Shown here: positions 23,805-34,212 of the stretch, one piece after another
Numbering within the stretch: the first letter of the stretch is position 1
Layout: every line of letters starts with the position of its first letter
Assembly: GCF_014066305.1 (NCBI RefSeq)
Contig: NW_023501093.1
Span: 62,001-126,000, forward strand
Reading direction: 5' to 3'
Length of the DNA stretch: 64,000 bases
Source of the DNA: Letharia columbiana
Taxonomy: Eukaryota > Ascomycota > Lecanoromycetes > Lecanorales > Parmeliaceae
Program-made: the position numbers and the translations under genes
The notes under the pieces: model-generated
The model's database searches: none
What the model was told of the DNA's origin: nothing
The model's input: the letters and a program-made list of their open reading frames with translations, nothing else

Positions 23805-25466
23805 ATGGGTCCCCTTGTCAGACTTGTAGGCTCCGGCATCAGAAACCCTTGCTGCCCGCAAAGAAAATAAGCAAAGATCACGTTCGCCTGGGCCGTCTGC
23901 CCCAGCGAGTGGCAGCGCCAACCGAGCACCGCCTGCATATGATTCTCTAGACCCATGCTCTACAGATTATGGGCTGGTCGAGGTTGCCAATGAGCATGAA
24001 GCCAGGCAATTGATTGACCAAGGCAAAGCTCTACCCGCTGGCTCACCCCACGAAGTCGACTAAGGCGATCCAGAGGGAGCCGACGATGACGAAGCATATT
24101 GGGAGCTTGATGAAGCGACGAACCCAGATCCACCAGCATATGATTACTCGCCCTCGGTGAGAGGCGAAATCGATCATGCGGAGCCCGAAAGTGGAGAAGC
24201 TAAGCCTGACGTCCATAAGCTGGTGCAGAAATTCCTCACTTCGCATCCAGCACCTACGCATGGAACGGGACGATTGCCGTGTCCGGTCATTATTCCCCAG
24301 CGACGACCGCGTACGAAAAGCCGTGGGTTCGTGAGGGCGTATGTGCCTGTGCTTGCTGATTGCGGTATTGATCAAGATGCTTTCCTCGAGTTTCTCAAGA
24401 CCTTTTACAAGGCTAGTCAGGTAAAGAAACGCTCTTTCATCTGAATTTTTTTGCTTCTCCAATGTCGAAGCCAACGTCTTCAGGCATCGCCTGACTTCAC
24501 GGTGATCTTCCTCGCTGGTCATGCAGCAGGCTACGCTCCCAGTGTATCGGCCATGATCGCTTCGATCATCACGCAAGCCACCGCCGGAGCGGCAATAGTA
24601 GTTCAATCACGTCACAGGTCTGCTCCCCCTCCCTGCCCCCAACATTATTGTGGGTTATGGTATACTAACCACCGCCCACAGGACAAACAACTTCCTCGAC
24701 GAAATGAACACCCACTTCTTCCGACCCCGCGGTCTCTACGCAATGCTGGTCACCTACAAGCCATCTCGCCATCTTTGGTCTTCCGCCCCAATGGACATTT
24801 CGCACGACGTCTCCAAAGCCCTCGGCACGGACACCCTCGGCTCCAAGCTCAAGAACGACCTCAAGTTCACATCCGGCAAAACCCACACCGAGCCCGAATT
24901 GCCCGAAGCCGCTCCCCTAATATTTCCCCACCTCGACGCCGCCGCCGACGAAGAAGAAGCTGGGAAGAAACCAAACGCGTTCAAGAAGAGCGGCAGGTTC
25001 ATCGGCGAATACATGGATCGTAGAGCCAATGCTACGTACAATGCTGAGAATCCTGAATCAAGCCTCTCGACGGGAGCGCCGGAGTTCAAGTCGAGATATG
25101 CGGATCCAAATCATCCCGCGAGTAGTGGGAGTTTGATCAGTCTGGTCACCGGGGGTAAAGTCGATCCGAGGGGGGTGAATAATAAGAACCAAAGCAAGAG
25201 AGCGGGGAGGGGAGGGCTAGGGTTGATTCGGGGCTCGGTCAATTATATCAGAAGGGAGAAGCCCGTAAAGAAGATGTTGAGGCAGGTGAGTCGATTGCGA
25301 TGATTTTGATATCCTAGGAACAGAAATGGAAGGCTGACTGTTTGTCTTACAGAATGTCATGTATCTCATGATTGTGAATATGCCATCAGAGGAGGAGTTG
25401 GCGACTGCAAAGCGAGAAATGGAACAGGAGAAGAAGAAAGGGAAGGCGCCTTCTGAACAGGCATAG
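23805..25466 (+). pseudogene. Disrupted conserved Pezizomycotina gene
   Basis: I recognise the type of protein (a conserved, unnamed ascomycete family) but not a function. The original start is probably ATG 23805 (MGPLVRLVGSGI). That frame ends within 22 codons. The conserved continuation (ASETLAARKENKQRS) lies one frame over, so there is an indel near 23840. That second frame is then cut by TAA at 24061, although sequence beyond the stop is plainly the same protein (DDDEAYWELDEA). Downstream everything is intact: exons ending 24420, then 24484-24617, 24682-25285 and 25353-25466, with canonical introns and matching phases, ending in EKKKGKAPSEQA. No in-frame ATG follows the stop until exon 2. 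Either a young pseudogene or two sequence errors; preserved splicing argues that decay is recent. Confidence 0.75.
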
Positions 25467-25774
25467 TGTTGATTTAAGATGACTCGGTATACTTTGAGAA
25501 ACCTATGACGGCCCGGGCGACCTCTACAAACCTCATACTTTTGGGTGTTATATACTGCACACTCAAGCCCCAAAACCTGAAGCGTGCAATCAAACAGAAA
25601 TGCGGGTGTGTTGGACTCATCGTGTTGTTGAAATGAGCTACAGGACTAGCGTCGAAAGGGTTTGGTTCCGATGCCTCCATCCGGGCAAGTCAACATCAAA
25701 TTCTCCCGTCAACGAGCCTTATATCCAAGCTTCCCAGAGACTTCCTCGTCATCGGTCACTCAGGAATCCAATCC
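25467..25774. other. Convergent intergenic region
   Basis: A 308-base spacer between two convergent genes. Nothing recognisable. Confidence 0.5.
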
Positions 25775-27331
25775 TCAAGCCCCTTCATCCTCGCCCTTCT
25801 CCCCACCACCCACCCTGACCATCCCCCTCGCCTCCCCGATCAAACTCCTCACCTTCGCCTGCGTCTCCTCGACCCTACTCTTCAGAGCGATCAACGCTCG
25901 AAACTTCGCCCCCAAGTCTTCGCCCTCTGCTTCTAAGCCAGCATATGAAGTGTCGACCTGCGCTTTCCAGTTCTCTGCCAGCTGGATCTGGGCGGTTTTC
26001 ATTTGCTCCAGGAGCTGCTCGCGGGCGAAGAGGGCGGTCTCGCGGTGGTGGAGATTATTTCCTTTGTGCCACAACTCTTCTTCTCTGGCTGCGATGGCAG
26101 TGTGCATCCCTAGAAGGACGTGTTCTCCTGCGGAGGTGGAATTGGATATTTGCTCGAGATATGTGGGGGACTTCTCATTCTTCACAACGGCAGCGGGCCT
26201 TATGATCGGGCTAGTCCAACGTTCACTCTCTCTTGCTTCAGCAGCGGCTGCCTCGGCTTCGTCTTCCATCGCAGCATTCGCACCATGGTGCAAGTCTTCG
26301 AGTGCTTGCTCCTCTTCCAGCCTCACGACTCTGCGCTCGCGACCCGCAACATGTTTATCTCTTGTCTCGACGGCGCGCAACAGCTCCGTCGCCTCTCTCA
26401 TCTTCTCGTCAGCCACATCCTTGGCTTGTTCGAAAGCCTCAGTCTTTACCAACAACTCCATCTGCTTCGCCTCTGCCGCCGCCATCTTCTCTTCGGCTGC
26501 TCTCAGGGTCTCAGCTGCGAGGCATTTATCTTTTTCGGTTGCATCCAGATCGGCTTTCCGCCTCACTAAAAGAGAGGTCAAGCAATCTGGAAACCGCGAT
26601 AGACCTCGACTTACACCCTCTAGGTTATTGTGTAGAATACTCTGGTGGTCCTGTGATGACTGAGATGGCAGATCCTCGATAACGTTCTTCAGGCTGAGAA
26701 CGGCATTCAATACCTCTTTGGCTGCTTTGTTCACGGCTTGGATCTCGGTGTGGCCAGTTGTCATAGGATAGTCGCTCACTCCTGGATCCGAAACCTTACT
26801 ACTGGTTTGCTCATGGATGTTCTGCTCCTTCACATCTGCTTCAGCTGCGATCACGTCTGTTTCCATGTTCACAGCGTCCACACCTTGGGACCGTGTCTGC
26901 TCGCGACTCTCTGGTTTCGCCTCTGGCTGCAAAAGGAGCGAACAAAGAGTCCGTCTAAGGAACTCTATCTCAGCCTTGAGATCATGGGTTTTGTAGTCGT
27001 CTCGCAACGTCTTCCGGTTGTACGCGAGCTCGTATCTGCTCAGGCGGCCTTGAAGTCCTGCTATATAATTCGAGAGGACGATCCTGACAGCCGGATGATC
27101 ATGCTCAAGTTCTGCCTGCACGAAGCGTCTATGAAGTCTTGATAACGCTGTGCTTTGCACTTGGTCAGAAATCTGCCGGTAGTAGCTGATTGGAGTGCCA
27201 CGTTCTGTCACGCAACGAATGCAAGGCACAACAAACGCATCCTGCTGTGCTTCGGCTTCTGCCCTTAAAGACATAGCCTTAGAGTACACATGCAAGTTCA
27301 ACATATCAGGTATCACAGCGCCAAGGTTCAT
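25775..27331 (-). CDS. Unknown coiled-coil protein
   Basis: I do not recognise the family. From ATG 27331 the frame encodes 518 residues. An N-terminal segment contains a paired-cysteine motif (PCIRCV) and is followed by a helical region (LQGRLSRYELAYNRKTLRDD). The second half is Ala/Glu/Arg-rich and strongly predicted coiled coil (EKMAAAEAKQMELL, ARESERW). The tail is glycine-rich. The same frame stays open about 70 codons upstream to 27544 without an ATG and begins near a good acceptor (TTCCCACAG), so an extra 5' exon is possible and the true protein may be longer. There is no intron in the body. Confidence 0.65.
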   Translation of the reverse strand: MNLGAVIPDMLNLHVYSKAMSLRAEAEAQQDAFVVPCIRCVTERGTPISYYRQISDQVQSTALSRLHRRFVQAELEHDHPAVRIVLSNYIAGLQGRLSRYELAYNRKTLRDDYKTHDLKAEIEFLRRTLCSLLLQPEAKPESREQTRSQGVDAVNMETDVIAAEADVKEQNIHEQTSSKVSDPGVSDYPMTTGHTEIQAVNKAAKEVLNAVLSLKNVIEDLPSQSSQDHQSILHNNLEGVSRGLSRFPDCLTSLLVRRKADLDATEKDKCLAAETLRAAEEKMAAAEAKQMELLVKTEAFEQAKDVADEKMREATELLRAVETRDKHVAGRERRVVRLEEEQALEDLHHGANAAMEDEAEAAAAEARESERWTSPIIRPAAVVKNEKSPTYLEQISNSTSAGEHVLLGMHTAIAAREEELWHKGNNLHHRETALFAREQLLEQMKTAQIQLAENWKAQVDTSYAGLEAEGEDLGAKFRALIALKSRVEETQAKVRSLIGEARGMVRVGGGEKGEDEGA

Positions 27332-28183
27332 TTGGGCGAGCACGCTGGGCTGCTCCTTTGAAACAGAGGTTATTGCTTTATGAATGGAACCTTCGACGTT
27401 ACCGTTAACACTTTGCGTGTTCTCTTTAGCGCCGAGAGGCTTTTGTGCAGAGCTGGTGGCCTTGCTGATACTCTGTATACATGGCTCCACAAAGGGGTGA
27501 GAGTAGACTGTGGGAAGTGTTGTAATTGCAATAATCAAGCCCAATTAAGCTTCACGGGTGTTGATGTACCCAAGTCAAGTAAACATGTGAATGCAATTAG
27601 GCTAGTGTCAAAGTGACGGAAAGAACACTACTCCATCCTTCCCTTAAACCTCGATTTACGCAAATTCGACTTCCCAATTCCATTCTAGCCTTCTGGTTGA
27701 GTAGTGAGGAAGTAAAACCATTGTTATCACAGTTCTTTGACCTTCGTGGTGTAGCATGTGATGTCTCAAACGACAGTTGAAATCAAACGAGGTCATCTTA
27801 CCAAAGCGACCGACCTCGGTGGAGGGGCCAAAGAGCCGGCTACAGCCTACAGCTTAAGCATACTAGATGGTAAACTGCCAATGATCATTCTATAGTTTAT
27901 GTGCTCCTGCCAACGAATACAGACGAGCCAATGGGCCTTGATGTACTTAGTGCGCTGGACCAAGCAGCAACGAACTATATCGAGTACTCCAAGACCATGA
28001 GGGCGACCACTCCAGCCACTCCGCAAGGTACTGGTCTATGTGTTTCAAGAGTTCATTCTCCGGCCCTGCTGTATGCTGATCCCTTCCTTGGACTTCGTCC
28101 CTGCAAATGGTTGCTGATACGCACTTGGAAGGCAATCCTATTCAACGGACCAGGGAGCGGGTGTAGCTCGACAGTACTTACCT
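27332..28183. other. Divergent intergenic, possible 5' exons
   Basis: This region may contain unrecognised first exons of both flanking genes. On the plus strand, ATG 27931 opens MGLDVLSALDQAATNYIEYS, which looks coding and ends at a GT donor at 28028. On the minus strand the coiled-coil frame extends up to 27544. I could not fix the splices. Confidence 0.35.
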
Positions 28184-29044
28184 ATGACCGCAGCCCAGCA
28201 AAGTGGATTTTTGCAGGTAGCTGGTAGAGCCTCTTTGCAGGGTGCGGTTGGTCACAATGCCAACCTCACAAATCGGAGCAAGAGCCGGAGACAAAACAAC
28301 AATGTCAATTTCATCTCAGAGTATGTAGCCGAGGCTGACTTTGATCAGAACGATTTTTCGGGACTGAAGGCAAAGCAAAAGGTCTTCGAGAAAGGTGGCC
28401 TTAAGAAGCAACCTCATCGACGAAGGAGTCGCACTGACAGCAAAATCGCATTTCTTCAACGTGGACGCCGCGGTAGACGTGGAAAACGCTCTAGTCCTCA
28501 ACATAGATACCCACCCAACCAGAGCTTCAGTTCTGCGGCTCCAAGTGCAATCCCAGAGCCTGCCGACGGTGAATATCCTGCAGCTTCCCACCCGGAGTAC
28601 CAACAGCTGCTTCCCAACGCCCAAGCCAATTCCATAGCCCAGCCAAACACCCAACTCCAACCTGCCTCTCAGCTTCAACCCAACCCAACACCCTCCCCAC
28701 ACTTGCCAGTCGCCATCTGCCACGACTGCAACGCCCGCATCAATGACCTTTCAGGCTCCCCACACGACCTACCAACACCGTGTCCCCCGTGCCAGCGTGC
28801 TCGAGTCTACCGACCTTCCGAAGAGAAGCCTCCGCCCACACCTAAAACCAAGCGGTCGATTCCGCCATCTGCCGCCAGATCAACGACCGGCGGCCCGAGC
28901 AGCCTCGAGATCAATCATCGGGATCAATCCCAGACCGTCGACGGGGTCAGCGCTTACAGCCACAGGCCAGGAGCCGAAGCAGCGTGGTGGGGCAGGGCAG
29001 GAAAAGGCGCTGGACGTCGGCTGAGAAGAAGTCGGCAAAGGTAG
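28184..29044 (+). CDS. Uncertain basic/proline-rich CxxC protein
   Basis: I do not recognise this gene. The open frame from ATG 28184 encodes 286 residues. It opens with a Gln/Asn- and Lys/Arg-rich region and passes through a Pro/Gln-rich linker. It then shows two cysteine pairs (ICHDCNARI and PTPCPPCQRARVY) spaced like a small zinc ribbon. The C-terminal 25 residues are Arg/Gly-rich and may be out of the real frame. A neighbouring frame from 28984 (GRKRRWTSAEKKSAKVGKRV) looks more protein-like and continues to 29220, so a missed intron or a frameshift near 28970 is possible. An upstream exon at 27931-28027 may belong to it. Confidence 0.4.
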   Translation: MTAAQQSGFLQVAGRASLQGAVGHNANLTNRSKSRRQNNNVNFISEYVAEADFDQNDFSGLKAKQKVFEKGGLKKQPHRRRSRTDSKIAFLQRGRRGRRGKRSSPQHRYPPNQSFSSAAPSAIPEPADGEYPAASHPEYQQLLPNAQANSIAQPNTQLQPASQLQPNPTPSPHLPVAICHDCNARINDLSGSPHDLPTPCPPCQRARVYRPSEEKPPPTPKTKRSIPPSAARSTTGGPSSLEINHRDQSQTVDGVSAYSHRPGAEAAWWGRAGKGAGRRLRRSRQR

Positions 29045-29366
29045 GCAAGAGGGTTGCAGGAGAAGAGGATGGGAAGAATGCAGCAGCGGTGCGTATGCGT
29101 GCGGAAGCGACCGAGGATGAGGATCAAGTGGGTCTTATCAAATGGTCTCGCATAACGAGATCGAGGAAGTCAATGGGCATATGGGCGAGCATGAAGATGT
29201 CAATGTTGCACAGGAAGTAGGAGAACAAACGGTTTTCTAGTATCACATTGCTTGACCAAGGAGCGTTGTACCCACTGTACCCATATACGGAACCCATCAC
29301 ATCTATGGCTCAAGATCTCGAGCATGTGCAGGCCATATGTCTTCACCCATCAAAGCAACCCGTTTC
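29045..29366. other. Convergent intergenic region
   Basis: Probably the 3' part of the uncertain gene to the left (an alternative frame is open to 29220) and the 3' flank of the F-box gene. Nothing else is seen. Confidence 0.4.
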
Positions 29367-30467
29367 TCACTCAACAAGATCTACAAGCTCCCTCCTGCAA
29401 ATCCCCTCCAACCCACCCTCAACCAGCTCACCCAACTCCCTTCCATCACCGCCACGTTCCCCAATGACAAAACAAATCGTCTCAACCAACGTCTCCCCAT
29501 TGTTCTCAAACCAGTCCCCCAGGGCTGCCACGAAATGCTCTACCATTGCTTTCCTGCTGCCAAAACCGTAGCCCGCCGTCAACTCTGCATCAGAACCAGC
29601 TTGACCCGTCAGGCTCTCAAACAGATGCATCAGCTGTCCGGGATCAAGCTTCAGCATATCCTCCACGACGTAGTACTGAGCAATCTCGTCGCCCCATCCT
29701 TCCACGGTGGCCCCATATTGGCGGTGGTTTCTCGCCATCGACAATCCCGAGACGTGCGGTGTGCTGTGAAAAAAGGCTTGGTGAAAGTCAACAAGCGGGT
29801 CATTGTACTTCGTCGCCTTCGTCGTCGAGACAAGCGGGAACGGATCGTCCGGGAATCGCTGCTTGTGGCGACGTAGAACAGTGCCATTGCTAGGACAGAT
29901 ATGTGAATGTAAGATGGCGCGAAAGATAGCGTACAGATCCAACATCTCCGCCAACTGTTCTCCAGGCCAGGGCCTCAGTACCTGCGCCCTCGTTCTCACA
30001 ACCTGCGGCAGAACCCTGCCCGTACGAGCATGCTGCGGTGTGTGGAACGCCATATCGTACAGCCAGATGCGGTAGCATGCTCGCCTCAAGTTCCATCTCT
30101 CTTCGCTAGACAGCAGCCGGCGATTGGCACTTTCGTCTCCCGTCCATTTCTGGCTTGGATACACAGTCGCCCATTTCTCCGCTATCAGTCCTACTTCGAC
30201 GAGGCGTTTGAGCAGAGCCATCGATTGCGGTGGGGCAGGGCGTGGTAAGTGAGCGGATTGGCTGCTGTTGTATGTGACAAGGCGGATGGCATCATGCGAG
30301 GGGCCGTATTGGGCTTCGAAGGATTGGTAGAGAAGGGGTAATTTGTGGTGGGCGAAGATGGAGTGTAGATGCTTGCAAGTTGAAGCTAGGGCGAGGAGGG
30401 AAGGGACGGTCGGGCAGGATTGCAGAATGTGTAGGAGAAGTTCATTGGCTAGATCTGTGATATACAT
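29367..30467 (-). CDS. F-box domain protein
   Basis: Predicted substrate adaptor of an SCF ubiquitin ligase. From ATG 30467 the single-exon frame gives 366 residues. The N-terminus is an F-box (residues 4-45: LANELLLHILQSCPTVPSLL, then ALASTCKHLHSIF). I chose this start because fungal F-box proteins of this kind begin just before the motif. The frame stays open to 30617, with an earlier ATG at 30587, but that extension is Lys/Pro low complexity next to a G10 run and looks like leader. The rest is a single globular region without repeats I can name (WNLRRACYRIWLYDMAFHTP), typical of the many Pezizomycotina F-box proteins of unknown target. Confidence 0.8.
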   Translation of the reverse strand: MYITDLANELLLHILQSCPTVPSLLALASTCKHLHSIFAHHKLPLLYQSFEAQYGPSHDAIRLVTYNSSQSAHLPRPAPPQSMALLKRLVEVGLIAEKWATVYPSQKWTGDESANRRLLSSEERWNLRRACYRIWLYDMAFHTPQHARTGRVLPQVVRTRAQVLRPWPGEQLAEMLDLYAIFRAILHSHICPSNGTVLRRHKQRFPDDPFPLVSTTKATKYNDPLVDFHQAFFHSTPHVSGLSMARNHRQYGATVEGWGDEIAQYYVVEDMLKLDPGQLMHLFESLTGQAGSDAELTAGYGFGSRKAMVEHFVAALGDWFENNGETLVETICFVIGERGGDGRELGELVEGGLEGICRRELVDLVE

Positions 30468-31109
30468 TGCGAGAATACGTGTTGTGAAGCGTGCAAATTT
30501 TCTGTTTTGATTCTTTTTGGGCGGGGGGGGGGATGGTTTCTTGTTGTTTACGCTCCTTTCTTTCTGTACCCAATTAGCTACGGTCATATTAGCAAAGAAG
30601 CATGACTTACTATTCAACCCTTCCTTTTATCTTCTCCCGCCCCCGTAATTGACGAGGGTTCGTGCAAGCTGTACTCCCCTCTCGTCGAATGATATATCTC
30701 AAGGGATTTCAACCGGCGAACACCCCGTCGTTGGGGCTATGAGTCGATAGAGATGCATCTTGAGATGATCCCTGGAGCATACCTATCAGATTTGAGGCCA
30801 ACCCTCGAAGGGCTATGGTTGTTTCGGATATCATGATTGCTGCGAAAAGGAATAAGAAGAAGCTCGAAAGTCATATAGAAATTAGCGCCAACAGCTTGGC
30901 GGTGAGCGCGCTTAGTCATCTGCCAAGAAATCTATACTCATGCATGTTCAACTGCAATGGTGGCAGGATAGACAGAGCTTGATATTTACAAGAGTGCGAT
31001 ATCCTGGTCCTACTCTACCCAGACGCCAGTCATATCATCTCACAGATTCTGAAGGTCTCAAAAACATCCATCGTATCACAGGCGGAACCGGAAAAGTCTG
31101 ACCTAATAA
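30468..31109. other. Intergenic region
   Basis: F-box promoter and HDA1 3' flank. No gene is supported. Contains a G10 homopolymer at 30523-30532. Confidence 0.5.
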
Positions 31110-34100
31110 TCACATCATTTTCTCCGCTTCTTCGATGTCATCGTCTCTTCGGACCACTCTCCTTGTGATGAAACCCTGTACCTCCTCCTGATGCTGCCCA
31201 AGCATGTCGTTCAAGCCACAAACCGGACTCCGCACGAGATTCCCAAAGCGTTTCGAGGGTTTCTTAGAACCGTCTATATCCCAGACCAGATGGTTATTTG
31301 CCACAAAATTGACAGAATTTGCTCGGTACCATTTGGACAATGACTGGCCATGCTGGAAGAAGCCGTGGTCTGAGACCGCTTTCAGGCGATTTCCAGAGAT
31401 GAAGTTGACCATACCTGTGACCCGCTTGGTGAAATCTTCTTCTATAAATTGCAAAGTCGTCAGCTGGCGGCTTGCTTTGGCAAACAATGAGGTTTGAAAA
31501 CATCACTGACCTCGGTTGATGAGGAGATGTATAATGCTTTCATACGCAAATCCGGCGCCGAAGAAGAAGATCTCTGTGGCATCATTGCAACTATGGAACG
31601 TCAGCAGACGTATGCTCCGAAATTATACAGAGCATGAACGTACTCGATGTAGTTCTCCCAAAGATATACAGCAAGCTCATTGCTTTCAGATAGACGCTCG
31701 GCCTCGTCTTCTACCCCATAGCCTTCGTTTTTCTAATGCACTAGTCAGCGATACCCTCATGATTTTCGAGGCCTGAACATACTTCAGTACTGGTCAGGTG
31801 CTTAGGAACGTTCACGTCAATAACTCCGTATCCGAGGTTTGCGGCCCAATCGACATAATGCTTCAAGTCATCAGCCTTCTGCCGGTCAGCAAAGGATCGC
31901 TGCAAAGTGAAACGTGTAACATACGAGCCATGTATTATGCAACTCCAGCTTATGGGTGACAGGATGTGGCGTCCCCATTAATTCCGGCCTAAGCTGAAGT
32001 CAGTACCTTGAATCGAAACAGTTGATACGATACTGCCTACGGGTCATGGAAGATCACTACTAGTGGCACTGCGTCCTCAAAATTGGGCCTGCACACTGGT
32101 CACTCATGAACTCGGCTGCCTTTCACAAGTGTCTTACGTTGCAATCACTTGATTTTCAAAAGACTTGGAAAGCTTCTCGCGATACACCTTGACATTAATC
32201 ATGTTGTGGTTCTCCTTGAGTTGGCTTGCTTGGTAGTAACGTATCACATCTAGCTAGGGTCAAATTCTGTCAGGGTAGGGAACTGTAGAAGCTGCATACC
32301 GTGCATGCGCTCCGCGCCATGTTTATTGCTAATGTCTGGATCGGTCATCAGCTAGGCTCATGGTCACTTGAATAAGAGAGCAACCTTGATGCGCGTCCTT
32401 GGGGTAAAGACTTGTCCAAAACCGAGACTGGTACATAGCCACCATTTGAACGGTTTCGATGCCTGTTTCGGTCGCTTTTGTATCTCGTATTCGGTCTGGC
32501 ATCTCACCGATAAGAGTTCGCGTCACAGCTAAAGCCGATTTTGAGATTGATGTGAGGTTGTAGCCACCCTAGTTGGCGGTCAGGAGTTGCCAGAAGGCCG
32601 TAGAAGTAGATACGTAAGGAAGACGCGAACCTCAAGACACACTACAAGTTTTCCTTGTGCAAGACTCATAAGCATGTGTGTCATTTGAGCATAACACGCT
32701 GGAGTGACGAAACAGCCGCCAAGTTGATCGCCCTCAGCCGCGTCAAATCCAGCGGCGACTGTAGCATGTTAGAGATCCTCTGAAATCTCTGCCTACGAGA
32801 ACTCACTAATCACCAAATCGGGATCGAACTCGTAGGCAACAGGCATAACAATATGCTGAAAGGCAAGCATATAGTCTGCGTCGCCCATGCCTTTGGTGGG
32901 CCAGGGGATGTTAATGTTCCTGCACTACAGATTAACGGAAGTCATGACCCGAAGGCTCCAAATACCACGTACCTTCCTAATCCAGCCTCACCACCACAGT
33001 GCAAATGATCACCATAGTTACCAGAAGGGTAAAAATTGCCATCCTCATGAACGTGGAGAGAGATGTACAGAACATTTGGATCTTGGTAGAACGCCTGCTG
33101 TATGCCGTTACCTAGCATTTGTCAGCCAAGTCTGTTAGGAGCGGCGAAAAATCCCAAGTACCATGATGAACATCCCTACAACACCGAACGAGTCAATAAG
33201 TGCTGTTTTCAACTTGGAGGAGAGCATACCAATCAAGTATCAGGATCCTTTGACATGTCTCTGGAAAATCCGACCGACAAACTTTGGCGGCAATGCTGAC
33301 GTTATCGAAGATACAGAACCCCATCGGTTGATTACACTCTGCATGATGTCCCGGAGGTCGGATCACCGCAATGGCATTCTTGACTTGCCGTGAAGTAACC
33401 GCCCGACAAGTCTCGATAGCTCCCCCAGCAGACAGTAACGCACATCTAAAAGTCGTGACATTCAGATAGATAGAGTCGAACGTTCTTTCCAAGACAACCA
33501 GATCGTCCGGTGCCATACCTAACGGCGACATCAGCTGTCATGACCAATGTGTAAGCTCGGTACTGTACGAACTTGCAGTAGTCACCATGAAGTCCCAATG
33601 TCTTTTATCGTGTACCAAACAAACCTCCGACTCGGAGACATTGCGAGCGTCGATCCGAAGAAGCGGGTTGGGTATCAAATTCCCGGTATTCAGCATAGGA
33701 TCGTTGACCAGGCCGGCCATACATAGCTCTTTGTAGATCTTGAAAATCCGCCGCGGATCCTCAGGATGAAAGTCCCGACTCTGTTTTGGTGGATCGAGCT
33801 CGCAGTGGTAACGCATACGGACATCGTAGCAAAGTCCGGTAGGTAATGATGAGACGTACGGCGCCGTAGGCCCGTGCTCCGCTTCATCCAGCTCATCGAT
33901 GAAATCGTCAAGTCCCTGCTGCATTGGGTCCTCCGAGATTTCAATGCTGAGATGGTTTGCTACATTATTTGCCAAGACGGAAGACTCTCGAGATGGTTCT
34001 TGGAGTCGCTTCGTTGCTACGTTCAGATACTCCGCATCCCCGTTGGGCGCCAACATTCCAGCCATGCTTGTGGAAGGAATGGAGCCATGAATAGGTCCTT

Positions 34101-34212
34101 CCACTTCTACAGACGTGTGTAGGGTGCCTCTTGAATAGCTTTCTTGTACATCCAGCATTTGTGAATCATCATCGTAGGGGTCCATGTCCTTGTTGACAAG
34201 CGATAAGGTCAT
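31110..34212 (-). CDS. HDA1: Class II histone deacetylase Hda1/Clr3
   Basis: Zinc-dependent histone deacetylase with a C-terminal Arb2-like domain. Fifteen exons close exactly to 787 residues: 34212-33573, 33518-33230, 33175-33162, 33111-32973, 32919-32807, 32758-32631, 32568-32385, 32335-32300, 32249-32138, 32088-32041, 31988-31925, 31878-31783, 31732-31644, 31590-31511, 31441-31110. The catalytic set is complete: His271-His272 (RPPGHHAE), zinc ligands Asp311 and His313 (DWDVHHG), Asp404 ([10 protein letters not shown]) and the transition-state Tyr444 (LEGGYNL). Exon 3 has only 14 nt and carries both Asp311 and His313. Residues 480-787 match the Arb2-type tail of Hda1/Clr3 ([24 protein letters not shown]). 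The 5' end of intron 1 could alternatively be 9 nt downstream. It acts in nuclear silencing with SHREC/Hda1 complexes in other fungi. Confidence 0.93.

Noticed and set aside
25662..26663. 333-codon plus-strand open frame
   Set aside because: Lies opposite the coiled-coil gene at 25775-27331. Ser/Ala-rich composition is the mirror of Glu/Ala/Arg codons, and it has no domain.
29337..29876. 179-codon plus-strand open frame
   Set aside because: Opposite strand of the F-box protein. Composition is basic and irregular.
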